NCBI RefSeq assembly: GCF_022760835.1
Contig: NZ_JAKTNQ010000023.1
Span: 1 to 40,226 of the forward strand
From: Thermus altitudinis
GTDB taxonomy: Bacteria > Deinococcota > Deinococci > Deinococcales > Thermaceae
Reading direction: 5' to 3'
Length of the DNA: 40,226 bases
Part shown: in pieces, positions 1 to 8,231 of the stretch
Layout of the letters: each line of letters starts with the position of its first letter
Position numbering within the stretch: the first letter of the stretch is position 1
The notes under the pieces: model-generated
The model's input: the letters and a program-made list of their open reading frames with translations, nothing else
Databases searched by the model: none
Told to the model about the DNA's origin: nothing
Made by a program: the position numbers and the translations under genes

Positions 1-140
1 TGCCCATCACGCCGGCGCACGCCATGGCCGTGCAGGGCCTGCCCTGGCACCATGGCGACCCCTTTAGCCGCATCCTTCTGGCCCAGGCCATCGTGGAAGG
101 GTTGAGGCTGGGGAGTGCGGATAGGGCGCTGGCTTCGTAG
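1..140 (+). CDS. VapC-like PIN-domain toxin, C-terminal end (cut by window edge)
   Basis: The reading frame whose first full codon is at position 3 runs 45 codons to a TAG at 138-140. It reads like the end of a PIN-domain ribonuclease of the VapC type: an ITPAHAMAV stretch, then WHHGDPFSRILLAQA, then LRLGSADRAL. In VapC proteins the D of the HxDPFxR segment and the D of the final xxSAD/xxTAD strand are part of the acidic metal-binding site; both are present. The start and any antitoxin partner lie before the window. Assignment rests on this short motif only, but the spacing fits the family well. Confidence 0.7.
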   Translation, partial: PITPAHAMAVQGLPWHHGDPFSRILLAQAIVEGLRLGSADRALAS

Positions 141-938
141 GGAAAGTTTGGGATCGGCGTCTAGGGGGAAGAGGGCTCCCACGTTCATCGGTCACGCCCA
201 ACGGGCGTAGAGTGGGTGGCAGATGTCCCCTTGGGAAGGGCGGCCCCTATGCACGCTGGGCCTCGAGGTGGTCAGCGTGACGACTCGTGAGGAGCGAGCC
301 TGCAAGATACGGGCTTCGCCCGTGACCGCAATTCCCACTCCGATTGAGCCGTAGCCTTTCCCAAAGGCTCCGTCTAAGCCTAAAGGTATAGCACACGTAG
401 GACATGTGGGGAAGTCCATGCATCCCCGGACGGAAGGTCCGGGGGATTGTAGCTCCTCCATACTCCACTCTTCCCTAAGGCTCTCAAGGACACAGGCCTT
501 TCCATGACCGCCCTCCCCTTCCCGCCGAAGGCTCGCAAGGTTAGGAGCGGGGCCCCATCCACACCCCAACCCCTGCACGTGCAGTAGGGCCAACAGGCCC
601 TCAGCACTCGCGCCCCCTAGGTGGCCTCGATTGGGAAGGGGGTGGCTCCCCAAGGGGTTTTTGGCGCCGCCGGACGCCGGCCTGGCCCCCTCGGGGTGGC
701 CGCCCAGGGCGCGGCGGCTACCGGAGGCCAAAGACCGGTCAGCCGGCAGGGGAACCCTTCCCACGGGACCACAGGGAGTTACCGGGCGGGAGCGAAAGGC
801 GGTGCTGAGCGGGGAAGACCATGTCCACGCGGCGAGCCAGCAACCGTCCCTTCGGGAGGCCCTCCCCCCCGAGGCTATCCCCCACGGGCAGGCCGAGCCC
901 CTTTTCGCCTAGCCCACTTGGGGGGCAAGAGGCTCCCC
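141..938. other. No convincing gene; degenerate accessory sequence
   Basis: About 800 bases follow the PIN gene in which open frames exist on both strands but none has recognisable motifs, a good ribosome binding site or steady codon use. The left half (about 190-600) is less GC-rich than the rest of the window. A minus-strand stretch around 470-640 (frame reading AEGLLALLHVQGLG) resembles in style, but not provably, the end of a TnpB-type transposase accessory protein. I read the region as decayed mobile-element DNA. Confidence 0.4.
424..444. other. 8-bp perfect hairpin, possible IS200/IS605-type right end
   Basis: CCCCGGAC at 424-431 and GTCCGGGG at 437-444 form a perfect 8-bp stem with a 5-base loop. 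Subterminal hairpins of this kind mark the ends of IS200/IS605 elements, and on the minus strand the hairpin follows a stretch that looks like a worn transposase-accessory frame. No left end, no intact transposase and no target tetranucleotide were identified, so this is a weak call. Confidence 0.25.
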
Positions 939-1319
939 CTAGCCTTCAGGCTGCCCTCCCCCATCCTCGCCCCCCTGGGCGGAGGGGCGGAGCCCTCTGG
1001 CCCCTGGGCCCCGGTGGCCACCAGCCGGACTTGGGGGCGGTACACCTGGGGTAGGGGCCCCCTGGTGGACCACGCCCACCAGCTCCTGCCCCTGGAAAAG
1101 GGCGTAGACCAGGGGGCCCTCCTCCTGGGTCCAGGCCTGGAGGTGGGGTAGCCTTTCCAGGGCGAGGCGGGCGGCCTCCGGGTCGTCCAGGCGCAGGACC
1201 ACCAGGACAAACCTCTCAGGGAGGGCCTCCAGGAGTTCTGGCCTCTCCAGGAGGGCCTCCCCAAAGCGCCCCTGCAGGGGAAAGAGCCGGTCCTCAGGGT
1301 TAAGGCTTCCCGCGCCCAT
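939..1319 (-). pseudogene. Decayed copy of small DUF5647-like protein
   Basis: From an ATG at 1317-1319 the frame reads NPEDRLFPLQGRFGEALLER and on to ELVGVV. That is about 88 % identical over some 84 residues to the gene at 28129-28416. In the intact copy the protein ends soon after GVV. Here the DNA diverges near position 1060 and the frame runs on for some 40 low-complexity residues with no similarity to the paralogue, so the C-terminus appears frameshifted. Upstream (about 1320-1350) a short trace of the end of the partner gene seen at 28413-28727 remains, but the rest of that partner is missing. This is a duplicated two-gene module reduced to one damaged gene. A functional C-terminally extended protein cannot be ruled out. 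Confidence 0.55.
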
Positions 1320-1514
1320 TTCCTCCTCCCTCGGCCTTGGTGGCCTCCTATGAAAAGACAAGCAGCTTGTCTGCAGGGGCGTGGCGTCGGCATTCAGAGG
1401 CAGGATTCCTAAGGCTGGAACGGGGCGCTCCTCAAGGCCAACCCCAAGCCGCCCCGCACCGGCGCGGCGCCCCCGGGCCCCGTCCTGGGGGGAGCCGGGA
1501 ACACCCCCCGCCCC

Positions 1515-2564
1515 TCAGGCGGGCCCCGGTACGTCCCCAGCCCCCCGCGGGTAGACCACCCCGCCCCGGAACCCCCAGGCCACCGCCTCCCCTGGCCGGG
1601 GCCGGGGCTCCCGGGGGCCAAAGGCCAGGAGGGGGCCCCAGGGGGTCTCCAGGTACACCTCCACCCTCTCCCCCAGGAACAGGGCCGTCCGCACCCGGCC
1701 CGGTAAGGACCCCCCGCCCAGGACCACCTCCTCGGGCCGCAGGAAGAGAAGGCCAGGGCCCGTGAAGGGTTCCGGGGCCCACACCGGAAACCCCAGCCCG
1801 TCCAGCTGGGCCCTGAGGCCCTCCGCCCCCGGCTCCACCAGCACCTCCAGGAAGGATCCCTGGCCCATGAAGGAGGCCACAAAGGGGTTTCGGGGGTAAC
1901 GGTAGACCTCCTCCGGGGGGCCCACCTGCTCCAGGCGGCCCCCACGCATCACCGCCACCAGGTCGGAGAGGCCCAGGGCCTCCTCCTGGTCGTGGGTCAC
2001 GTACAAGGTGGTGATGCCCAGCTCCCCTTGCAGGGACTTGAGCCAGACCCTCAGCTGGCGCCGGAGCTGGGCGTCCAGGTTGGAAAGGGGCTCGTCCAGG
2101 AGGAGGACCGGGGGCTCCAAGACCAGGGCCCGGGCCAGGGCCACCCGTTGCTGCTGTCCCCCGGAGAGGGTGTGGGGGGGACGGTTCTCAAACCCCTCCA
2201 GGCCCACCCGGCGTAGGGCCTCCCGAGCCCTTAGCCCCACCTCCGCCGGGGGCAGGCCCCGGCTCCTGAGCCCGTAGGCCACGTTTTCCAGCACGGACAT
2301 GTGGGGGAAGAGGGCGTAGTTCTGGAAGACCATTCCCAGGCCCCGTTGGTGGGGAGGGAGGTGGGTGATCTCCCGCTCCCCCAACCAGATCCTCCCGGTG
2401 TCCACCAACTCCAGGCCCGCCACCAGGCGGAGGGTGGTGCTCTTACCGCACCCCGAGGGGCCCAGCAGGGTGAGAAAGGCCCCCGGGGGTACCTCCAGAC
2501 TGAGGTCCTCCACCGCGGGCACCGGACCAAACCGCTTGCCCACACCTTCCAGGCGCAATCCCAT
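1515..2564 (-). CDS. ABC transporter ATP-binding protein (operon A, FbpC/PotA-like)
   Basis: This 349-residue importer ATPase drives the operon A permease from the cytoplasmic face. The nucleotide-binding domain carries GPSGCGKST (Walker A, about residues 37-45), MVFQNYALFPHM (Q-loop), LSGGQQQRVALARAL (signature), LLLDEPLSNLDAQLR (Walker B and D-loop) and YVTHDQEEA (H-loop). After about residue 235 comes a TOBE-like C-terminal domain, as in PotA, MalK and FbpC relatives. The ATG at 2562-2564 is chosen because it lies 2 nt after the permease stop and directly precedes the conserved LRLEGVGKRFG start. It is the last gene of the minus-strand operon (binding protein, permease, ATPase). Family annotation would say ferric or polyamine transport, but the operon promoter has a Pho-box-like repeat, so a phosphorylated substrate is more likely. 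Confidence 0.93.
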   Translation of the reverse strand: MGLRLEGVGKRFGPVPAVEDLSLEVPPGAFLTLLGPSGCGKSTTLRLVAGLELVDTGRIWLGEREITHLPPHQRGLGMVFQNYALFPHMSVLENVAYGLRSRGLPPAEVGLRAREALRRVGLEGFENRPPHTLSGGQQQRVALARALVLEPPVLLLDEPLSNLDAQLRRQLRVWLKSLQGELGITTLYVTHDQEEALGLSDLVAVMRGGRLEQVGPPEEVYRYPRNPFVASFMGQGSFLEVLVEPGAEGLRAQLDGLGFPVWAPEPFTGPGLLFLRPEEVVLGGGSLPGRVRTALFLGERVEVYLETPWGPLLAFGPREPRPRPGEAVAWGFRGGVVYPRGAGDVPGPA

Positions 2565-2566
2565 CC

Positions 2567-4705
2567 TCACGGCAAGCCTCCTAGTCGCACGTCCAGGCGC
2601 CGGTTTAGCGGCCAAAGGAGAAGGGTAGCGGCCACCAGGCTTAGCACCATCACCGTGCTCATCACCGCGGCCCGGCCCATCTGGCCCTGCTCCACCCACC
2701 CCAGGAGGAGGACCGTGGCCAGGAGGTTTCCTGGCCCCACCAGGAAGACCACCTGGCTCACCGCGGTCATGCCGCGCACGAAGGCGAAGACGAGCCCCGC
2801 CAAAAAGGCGGGAAAGAGCAGGGGCAGGACCACCCGGGCCAGGGTCCGCAAGGGGGAGGCCCCAAGGGTGGCGGAGGCCTCCTCCAGGGAGCGGTCCACC
2901 TGGGCCAGGCCCGCCACCCCCGCCCTGACCCCCACGGGCACCTCCCGGAAGACCAGGGCCAGGACCAGGATCAGGGTGGTGCCGGTGAGGACCCAGGGCG
3001 AGGGGTTGAAGGCCAGCACGTACCCCACCCCCATGGCCGTCCCCGGCATGGCGAAGGAAAGGAGGGTCATGGCCTCCAGGACCCGCTTGCCCGGCAGCTC
3101 CTGCCGCTGCAGGACGTAGGCCAGGAAAAGCCCCAGGAGGGCCGTGGGCACGGCGGCGTAAAAGGCCACCTTCAGGGTGTTCAGGAAAACCGGAAGCCCC
3201 AGCACCAGGAAGTCCTGGTAGTGGCGCAGGGTGAAGGTGTAGTCAAACCCCCAAAGCTTGACCAAGGAGCCCACCGCCACGCTGCCATAGAGGCCCAGGG
3301 TCAGGACCGCCCAGAGGAGGAAGACCCCGGCTAGGACCGCCCCCAGGCCCGGGGGCAGGGGCCCTCCCCCGCCCCTCGAGGGCCTCCCCGTGGCAGTGAT
3401 GAAGGCGGCGCGCCCCAGCCAGCGGTACTGCAGGAAGAAGACCAGGAAGACCAGGAGCAGGAGGACCACCCCGTAGAAGGAGGCCTCCACGGGGTCGTAC
3501 CGGCCGGTGAAGGCCACGAACACCTCCGTGGCCAGGTACTGGCGGTCCCCTCCCAGGATCAGGGGGTTGCCGAAGTCGGAGAGGGACTCCAGGACCGTGA
3601 GGAGGAAGGCGTTGGCCAGCCCTGGGCGCAGGAGGGGCCAGGTGACGGTGCGGAATACCCTCCAAGGGCGGGCCCCCAGGGTGGCCGCCGCCTCCATCAG
3701 GGAGTGCTCCAGGTTCTGCACCGTACCCCGGATCACCATGTAGGCCACCGGGGTGAAGGCCAGCACCTGGGCCAGGATCACCCCCAAGGGCCCGTAGAGG
3801 AGGTTCTGGTCCAGCCCCAGGAGGTGGTGGGTTACGAAGCCGTTGCGCCCGAAGGCTAGGATCAGGGCAAAGGCCAGGATGAAAGGGGGCGAGATGAGGG
3901 GCAGGAGGGCCAGTCCCCTCAGGAGGGCCCGGGTCCAAGGGGGGGCCTGGCTGTACTCCAGGAGGGCGAAGCCCAGGCCCAGCAGGGTGGCCAGGGGGGC
4001 CACCACCCCGGCCACCAGGAGGCTGGTGGGCAGGGCTCCCCGCCCAAAAAGGGCCAGGCCCACGGCCAGGCCCAGGGCCAGGCCCACCCCAAGGCCAAGG
4101 AACCTGCGGCCGCGGGCGGCCAGGAGGCCCACCAGGGCCCCCACACCCCCCACGGCCAGGGCTAAGGCGGCCTCCGAGGCGGGGGTGTAGGGGTTTTCCA
4201 GGAGGAGGAAACGGCCGTCGGCCAAGAGGGCCGGGATCCGCCCTAGGTCCAGGGTGCGCAGCAGGACCCAGAGGGGGTAGGGGATGAAGAGGAGGACCAG
4301 GGCCACCGCCACCCAGGTGAGACCCCCCAGGAGGGGATCCCGTGTGGGGGTAGAGCCGGCCAGCCAATGCCCTAGGGAGAAGAGGGCCAAGAGGGTGACC
4401 GCTGCCTGGCCGGGGCCCACGGCCTCGGCGGTGAGGAGGTCCACCAGGAAGAGGCCTAGCCCCGCGCCCTGGAGCAGGCCCACCCCCACCCGGCCCAGAG
4501 ACCTGGGCCCCGGGGGGACCCGCCCCTGGAAGAGGGCGAGGGCCAAGGCCAGCCCGAAGGCCAGCCCCCCACCCAAGGCCCAGGGCCCCGAGGCGGGGCC
4601 GGAGGCTCCAGCCCCCCGCTCCCAGGGGAGGAGGCCCCAGGCCAGGAGGGCCAGGAGCAGGGGCCAGGGTAGCCCCGTAGGGCCAAGGGGACGGGGGGCG
4701 GGCAT
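2567..4705 (-). CDS. ABC transporter permease, fused two-domain, with extra N-terminal membrane region (operon A)
   Basis: This 712-residue, very hydrophobic inner-membrane protein of the FbpB/ThiP type (COG1178) combines two permease domains in one chain. Two EAA loops that contact the ATPase are visible: EAAATLGARPWRVFRTVTWP in the first half and EEASATLGASPLRTLARVVL in the second. Relatives are usually 500-560 residues; here roughly 200 additional residues of hydrophobic segments precede the first permease domain. The ATG at 4703-4705 lies 2 nt after the stop of the binding-protein gene, the same spacing as at the next junction, so the three genes are tightly co-transcribed and probably translationally coupled. 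The substrate cannot be read from the permease itself. Confidence 0.9.
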   Translation of the reverse strand: MPAPRPLGPTGLPWPLLLALLAWGLLPWERGAGASGPASGPWALGGGLAFGLALALALFQGRVPPGPRSLGRVGVGLLQGAGLGLFLVDLLTAEAVGPGQAAVTLLALFSLGHWLAGSTPTRDPLLGGLTWVAVALVLLFIPYPLWVLLRTLDLGRIPALLADGRFLLLENPYTPASEAALALAVGGVGALVGLLAARGRRFLGLGVGLALGLAVGLALFGRGALPTSLLVAGVVAPLATLLGLGFALLEYSQAPPWTRALLRGLALLPLISPPFILAFALILAFGRNGFVTHHLLGLDQNLLYGPLGVILAQVLAFTPVAYMVIRGTVQNLEHSLMEAAATLGARPWRVFRTVTWPLLRPGLANAFLLTVLESLSDFGNPLILGGDRQYLATEVFVAFTGRYDPVEASFYGVVLLLLVFLVFFLQYRWLGRAAFITATGRPSRGGGGPLPPGLGAVLAGVFLLWAVLTLGLYGSVAVGSLVKLWGFDYTFTLRHYQDFLVLGLPVFLNTLKVAFYAAVPTALLGLFLAYVLQRQELPGKRVLEAMTLLSFAMPGTAMGVGYVLAFNPSPWVLTGTTLILVLALVFREVPVGVRAGVAGLAQVDRSLEEASATLGASPLRTLARVVLPLLFPAFLAGLVFAFVRGMTAVSQVVFLVGPGNLLATVLLLGWVEQGQMGRAAVMSTVMVLSLVAATLLLWPLNRRLDVRLGGLP

Positions 4706-4707
4706 CC

Positions 4708-5715
4708 CTAGCGGGGTAAGGGCAGGATCTCCTTGTTGAAGCGGTTCAGTAGCCTCTCCCGCACCTCTGGGGTCCCGAAGGTGTTGAAGTCGTAGCGGAT
4801 GAGGTTGGCGGGCCTAGGGGCCTGGGGAGGCACGGGGGTCTTGGTGTGGGAGGGGATCTGGAAGGAGCCCACCTTGGCCGCCAAGGCCTGGACCTCGGGG
4901 GTTAGGGCCCACTCGATGAAGCGGATCGCCCCCTCGCGGTTGGGGGCCCCCTTCACCAGGCTCAGGCCCCCGATCTCGTAGCCCGTGCCCTCGAGGGGAA
5001 AGAGGACCTTCAAGGGGTAGCCCTCCAGGGCGAACTTCACCCCGTCGTGGGCAAACTGGACGGCGATGGCCACGTCCCCCCGGCCCGCCAGCTGCCCGGG
5101 GGCGGCCCCGGAACGGGTGTACTGGGCCACGTTCCGGTGGATGCGGGAGAGGAGTTGGAAGGCCCGGTCCTCCCCGTAGAGCTGCACCAGGGTGGCCAGG
5201 ATGGTGTACCCGGTCCCCGAGGTGTTGGGGTCGGGCATGGCCAGGAGCCGCCGGTACCGGTCATCCGCCAGGTCGGTCCAACGCTTGGGCTCGGGGAGCC
5301 CCCGGCGCTCCAGGACCTGGTGGTTCACCACGAACCCGATGGCCCCCATGTACAGGGGGATGTAGGTCTCCCCCACCGCCGCCCGCAGCTCAGGCCGCAA
5401 CTGGTTCCAGCTGCGGGGCTTGTAAAACTCCGTGAGACCCTCCCGGAAGGCGATCATGTGGGGGTCCCCCGTGCCCCCAAACCACACGTCGAACTGGGGG
5501 CGCTGGGCCTCGGCCCGGAGGCGGGCCAGGGCCTCCCCGGAACTGAGCCGGACAAACCGGAGGTCCAGGCCCGTGGCCTGCTTGAAGGCCGGCACCAGGG
5601 CCTCACACCAGGCCAGATCCGGGCTACAGAGCATGTTCACCGGCTTTTGCTGGGCGCCCACCGGCGCCAGCCCCAGGAGCACCAGGAGCCATGGCCAAAG
5701 GTAACGGCTTCCCAT
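4708..5715 (-). CDS. Periplasmic substrate-binding protein, COG1840 family (operon A)
   Basis: This 335-residue protein has a signal peptide (hydrophobic WPWLLVLLGLAPVGA, then AQQ) and a type II periplasmic binding fold: LRAEAQRPQFDVWFGG, GAIGFVVNHQVL, LLAMPDPNTSGTGYT. These are typical of the Fe(III)/2-aminoethylphosphonate/sugar-phosphate binding group. The adjacent tyrosines that bind iron in FbpA-type proteins are not visible at the expected place near the middle of the chain, which argues against free ferric iron. It is the first gene of the minus-strand operon, directly behind a Pho-box-like promoter. By family knowledge, AfuA (sugar phosphates) and PhnS (aminoethylphosphonate) are also COG1840 proteins, and either substrate class would fit better than iron. 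The start at 5713-5715 fits both the signal peptide and the promoter spacing. Confidence 0.88.
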   Translation of the reverse strand: MGSRYLWPWLLVLLGLAPVGAQQKPVNMLCSPDLAWCEALVPAFKQATGLDLRFVRLSSGEALARLRAEAQRPQFDVWFGGTGDPHMIAFREGLTEFYKPRSWNQLRPELRAAVGETYIPLYMGAIGFVVNHQVLERRGLPEPKRWTDLADDRYRRLLAMPDPNTSGTGYTILATLVQLYGEDRAFQLLSRIHRNVAQYTRSGAAPGQLAGRGDVAIAVQFAHDGVKFALEGYPLKVLFPLEGTGYEIGGLSLVKGAPNREGAIRFIEWALTPEVQALAAKVGSFQIPSHTKTPVPPQAPRPANLIRYDFNTFGTPEVRERLLNRFNKEILPLPR

Positions 5716-5724
5716 AGCACCCCG

Positions 5725-5756
5725 AGCCTAGTGGGGGTTTGTCAGAAAAGGGTCAG
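5725..5756 (-). promoter_or_regulatory. Pho-box-like operator and -10 of operon A
   Basis: Read on the minus strand the site is CTGACCCTTTTCTGAC (756 to 741), a direct repeat with an 11-bp period. It is followed 10 nt later by TAGGCT (730 to 725), then 9 nt to the ATG. It is nearly the same string as upstream of phoB (CTGACCCTCCTCTGAC). The box takes the place of a -35 element, as in activator-dependent Pho promoters. Confidence 0.75.
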
Positions 5757-5801
5757 GAGGTGCCCGGCGGGGCCTAGGTTGGCCCAGGCGGCAGGCCCCG
5801 G

Positions 5802-5833
5802 CTGACATTCCCATGACCTTGGGCCGCTAAGGT
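5802..5833 (+). promoter_or_regulatory. Pho-box-like operator and -10 of operon B
   Basis: The sequence CTGACATTCCCATGAC (5802-5817) holds TGAC twice with an 11-bp period. TAAGGT follows at 5828-5833 after 10 nt, and the GTG start codon follows 6 nt after that. The transcript would start at or next to the start codon, so the mRNA is probably leaderless. This is the second operator in the A/B divergent region. Confidence 0.7.
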
Positions 5834-5839
5834 CCACTT

Positions 5840-6784
5840 GTGATACGGGCTACGGTTTACCTACTTTTGGGCTTCCTCCTTCCCGCCTTGGCCCAGGGAA
5901 GCCTCACCCTGTACACCTCCGAGATCCTGGCGGACGTGAACGCCTTGGTGGAGGCCTTCCGCCGGCAAAACCCCGGGGTAGGGGTGCAGGTGTTCCGCTC
6001 CGGCACCGGGGAGGTGGTGGCCAAGCTCCGGGCGGAGCTGGAGGCGGGCAACCCCCAGCCGGACCTCCTATGGTTCGCCAACGAGGACTTCCTTAAGGAA
6101 CTGGCCGCCAAGGGCCTCCTGCGCCGGGTGCCCCCCACGGTCCCCGGCTACCCCGTGCAGCTGGCCTACCAGGGGGGCCTCTACTATGAGGTACGCCTCC
6201 TCTACAACGCCATCGTGGTGAACACCCAGCGGGTCCCGGAGCCCCCCTCCTCCTGGAGGGACCTCCTGCGCCCGGCCTACAGGGGCCTCCTGGGGATGCC
6301 GGACCCCAACTTCTCCGGGGCCGCCTTGGCCACGGTGGGCACCCTGGCCCAGAGGCTGGGTTTCGGATACTTTGAGGCCCTGAAGGCCCAAGGCCTGCGC
6401 ATCGAGCAGTCCAACCCCGTCCTGCAGCAGAAGCTGGCCCGGGGGGAGTACGGGGTGGCCATCACCACGGACTTCGGCGCCCGGCAGGAGATCGCCAAGG
6501 GGGCACCCTTACGGGTGGTCTACCCGCGGGATGGGGCCATCCTGGTACCCACCCCGGTGGCGGTGCCCACCTGGAGCCGGAATCCCCAGCTGGCCTTGAG
6601 CTTCTTGCGGTTCCTCCTCTCCCCCGAGGCCCAGCGCCTCTTTGCCGAGAGGGGGTACTACCCGGTGCTGCCCGAGGCCCCCAGGCCCGCGGGCGCCCCC
6701 GCCCAGGTGCTGGGGATCCGGGCCACCTTCGCCGACCCTGGCCTCCTGGCCCAGTTCAACGCCCTTTTCGGGCTCCGCCGCTAG
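5840..6784 (+). CDS. Substrate-binding protein B1, COG1840 family
   Basis: This 314-residue secreted binding protein has a signal peptide of about 18 residues ending PALAQ, then LTLYTSEILADVNALVEAF, FRSGTGEVVAKLRAELEAG, QPDLLWFANEDF and MPDPNFSGAALATVGTL, the usual COG1840 landmarks. The start is a GTG with no Shine-Dalgarno sequence. It is supported by the signal peptide and by the -10 lying 6 nt upstream (leaderless). It opens operon B and is a paralogue of the protein at 9176-10132 at the end of the same operon, with which it shares near-identical DNA blocks. Pho-box control suggests a phosphate ester or phosphonate ligand; this is inference. Confidence 0.88.
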   Translation: MIRATVYLLLGFLLPALAQGSLTLYTSEILADVNALVEAFRRQNPGVGVQVFRSGTGEVVAKLRAELEAGNPQPDLLWFANEDFLKELAAKGLLRRVPPTVPGYPVQLAYQGGLYYEVRLLYNAIVVNTQRVPEPPSSWRDLLRPAYRGLLGMPDPNFSGAALATVGTLAQRLGFGYFEALKAQGLRIEQSNPVLQQKLARGEYGVAITTDFGARQEIAKGAPLRVVYPRDGAILVPTPVAVPTWSRNPQLALSFLRFLLSPEAQRLFAERGYYPVLPEAPRPAGAPAQVLGIRATFADPGLLAQFNALFGLRR

Positions 6785-6785
6785 C

Positions 6786-8231
6786 ATGGACCGGCATCTA
6801 GCCCAACTGGCCCTGGGGGCCCTCCTGGCCCTGCCCCTCCTCCACCTCCTGGCCCGGGGTACCCCCCTCCTGCCGGGCACCCTGAGGGACCTGGATGTGG
6901 TGGGGGCCAGCCTGGTCCTGGCGGGAGCGGGCACCCTCCTGGCTCTGGGGATGGGGCTAGGCCTGGCCGTGGCGGCGGTGTGGGGACGGGTGGGTGGCTT
7001 TTGGGAAAGCCTCCTCCTCCTGGGCTACCTGGTCCCCCCCTTCGTCACCGGGATGGGGGTCCTCTTCAGCTTCCAGGCCTTTGGGATCGCCATCCAGGGT
7101 GTTCCCGGGATCCTCCTGGCCTGGACCCTGCACTACACTCCCCTGGCCTACCTGTTGCTGAAGCCCCAGGTGCGGTTGGCCCTGGGCCTCCTCACCGCCG
7201 CTCGGGTGCACGGGGTGACGGGGGCCAGGGGGCTCGGGGTGGTCCTGCCCCCCCTCCTGCCCGCCCTGGCCGTGGCCGGGGGTGGCCTCTATCTGGCCCT
7301 CCTGGGCAACTTCGGGGTGCCCGCGGTCCTGGGGACCCCCGCCGGGGTATACGTCCTGCCCACCCTGGCCTACACCCGCCTCATGAGCCCTTTCGCCACG
7401 GACCCCTTAGGGCAGGCGGCGGCCCTAGGGATCTGGCTCACCCTCCTGGCCCTGCCCGCCGTCCTCCTGGCCCGGCCGGGGATCCTGGAGGCCCGGGAGA
7501 CCCCCCTGCCCCCGGGGGGAGGCCCCTACCGGCTGGTGTACGGGCTTTACGCCCTCCTGGCCCTGGCCCTCATCCTCCTGGGCCTCCTCCGGGAGGCCCT
7601 GCAAAACCCTTACACCGGGGCCTTCCAGCCAGCCTTCGCCCAGGCCTTGGCCCTTCCCCTGGTGCAGGCGGGCCTGCGCAACTCCCTCCTCCTGGCCCTC
7701 CTGACCGTGGGGCTCCTCCTGGCCCTGGCCTTGGCCCTTAGGCCCTTCCCCCAGGTCCTGAGGCGGATCCGTTCCCTTTTGGACCTCTACTACCTGCTTC
7801 CGGGCACCCTCCTGGGCTTGGGCCTCATCCTCCTCCTGGCCCCCACCCCCCTTTACGGCACCCCCTGGATCCTCCTCCTGGCGTACCTCTTGAACTTCGC
7901 CGCCCTGGCCCTGAGGGCCCTGGAGGGCGGGCCCCGGGTGGAGGGGGCGGTGGCCGTGGGCCGGGTCCATGGCCTGCCCCCGTGGCGATCCTGGTGGCGC
8001 CTGGGCTACCCCCTCCTGTGGCCCTCCGCCTTTGCCGGGGCCTTCCTCATCCTACCTTTGGCCTTCAGCGAGATCACCCTCTCCGCCCTGCTCTACGCCC
8101 CCGGCTCGGAGACCGTGGGGGTGGCGGTGCTGTCGGCCCTGAATGGGGGCCTCTACCGTGAAGGGGCCGCCCTGGGCCTGGTGCTCATGGGCATCTCCGC
8201 CTTGGGCCTACTAGGGAGGCCACGATGGTGA
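6786..8231 (+). CDS. ABC transporter permease, fused two-domain (operon B)
   Basis: This 481-residue hydrophobic membrane protein with about a dozen predicted segments is the permease of operon B. It has the double-domain layout of the FbpB/ThiP class. The EAA loops are weakly conserved: the first reads ARVHGVTGARGLGVVLPPLL and the second VGRVHGLPPWRSWWRLGYPL, without the usual EAA start. The ATG at 6786 follows the B1 stop by one base. An in-frame upstream start would overlap B1 and lacks hydrophobic sequence, so it is rejected. The gene ends in a 7-nt overlap with the ATPase gene (8225-8231). Confidence 0.87.
   Translation: MDRHLAQLALGALLALPLLHLLARGTPLLPGTLRDLDVVGASLVLAGAGTLLALGMGLGLAVAAVWGRVGGFWESLLLLGYLVPPFVTGMGVLFSFQAFGIAIQGVPGILLAWTLHYTPLAYLLLKPQVRLALGLLTAARVHGVTGARGLGVVLPPLLPALAVAGGGLYLALLGNFGVPAVLGTPAGVYVLPTLAYTRLMSPFATDPLGQAAALGIWLTLLALPAVLLARPGILEARETPLPPGGGPYRLVYGLYALLALALILLGLLREALQNPYTGAFQPAFAQALALPLVQAGLRNSLLLALLTVGLLLALALALRPFPQVLRRIRSLLDLYYLLPGTLLGLGLILLLAPTPLYGTPWILLLAYLLNFAALALRALEGGPRVEGAVAVGRVHGLPPWRSWWRLGYPLLWPSAFAGAFLILPLAFSEITLSALLYAPGSETVGVAVLSALNGGLYREGAALGLVLMGISALGLLGRPRW

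Noticed and set aside
621-1151. 176-codon and 93-codon plus-strand frames in the left accessory region
   Set aside because: Pro/Gly/Arg-rich without motifs; they overlap the better supported DUF5647-like remnant on the opposite strand.
3243-4367. 374-codon minus-strand frame inside the operon A permease
   Set aside because: It is Pro/Gly-dominated and in another frame of a clear membrane protein gene; composition shadow.
1515-5715. Calling operon A (and B, D) ferric iron transporters
   Set aside because: The family label alone would suggest it, but the iron-binding tyrosine pair is not evident and the promoters carry the same box as phoB; I left the substrate open.
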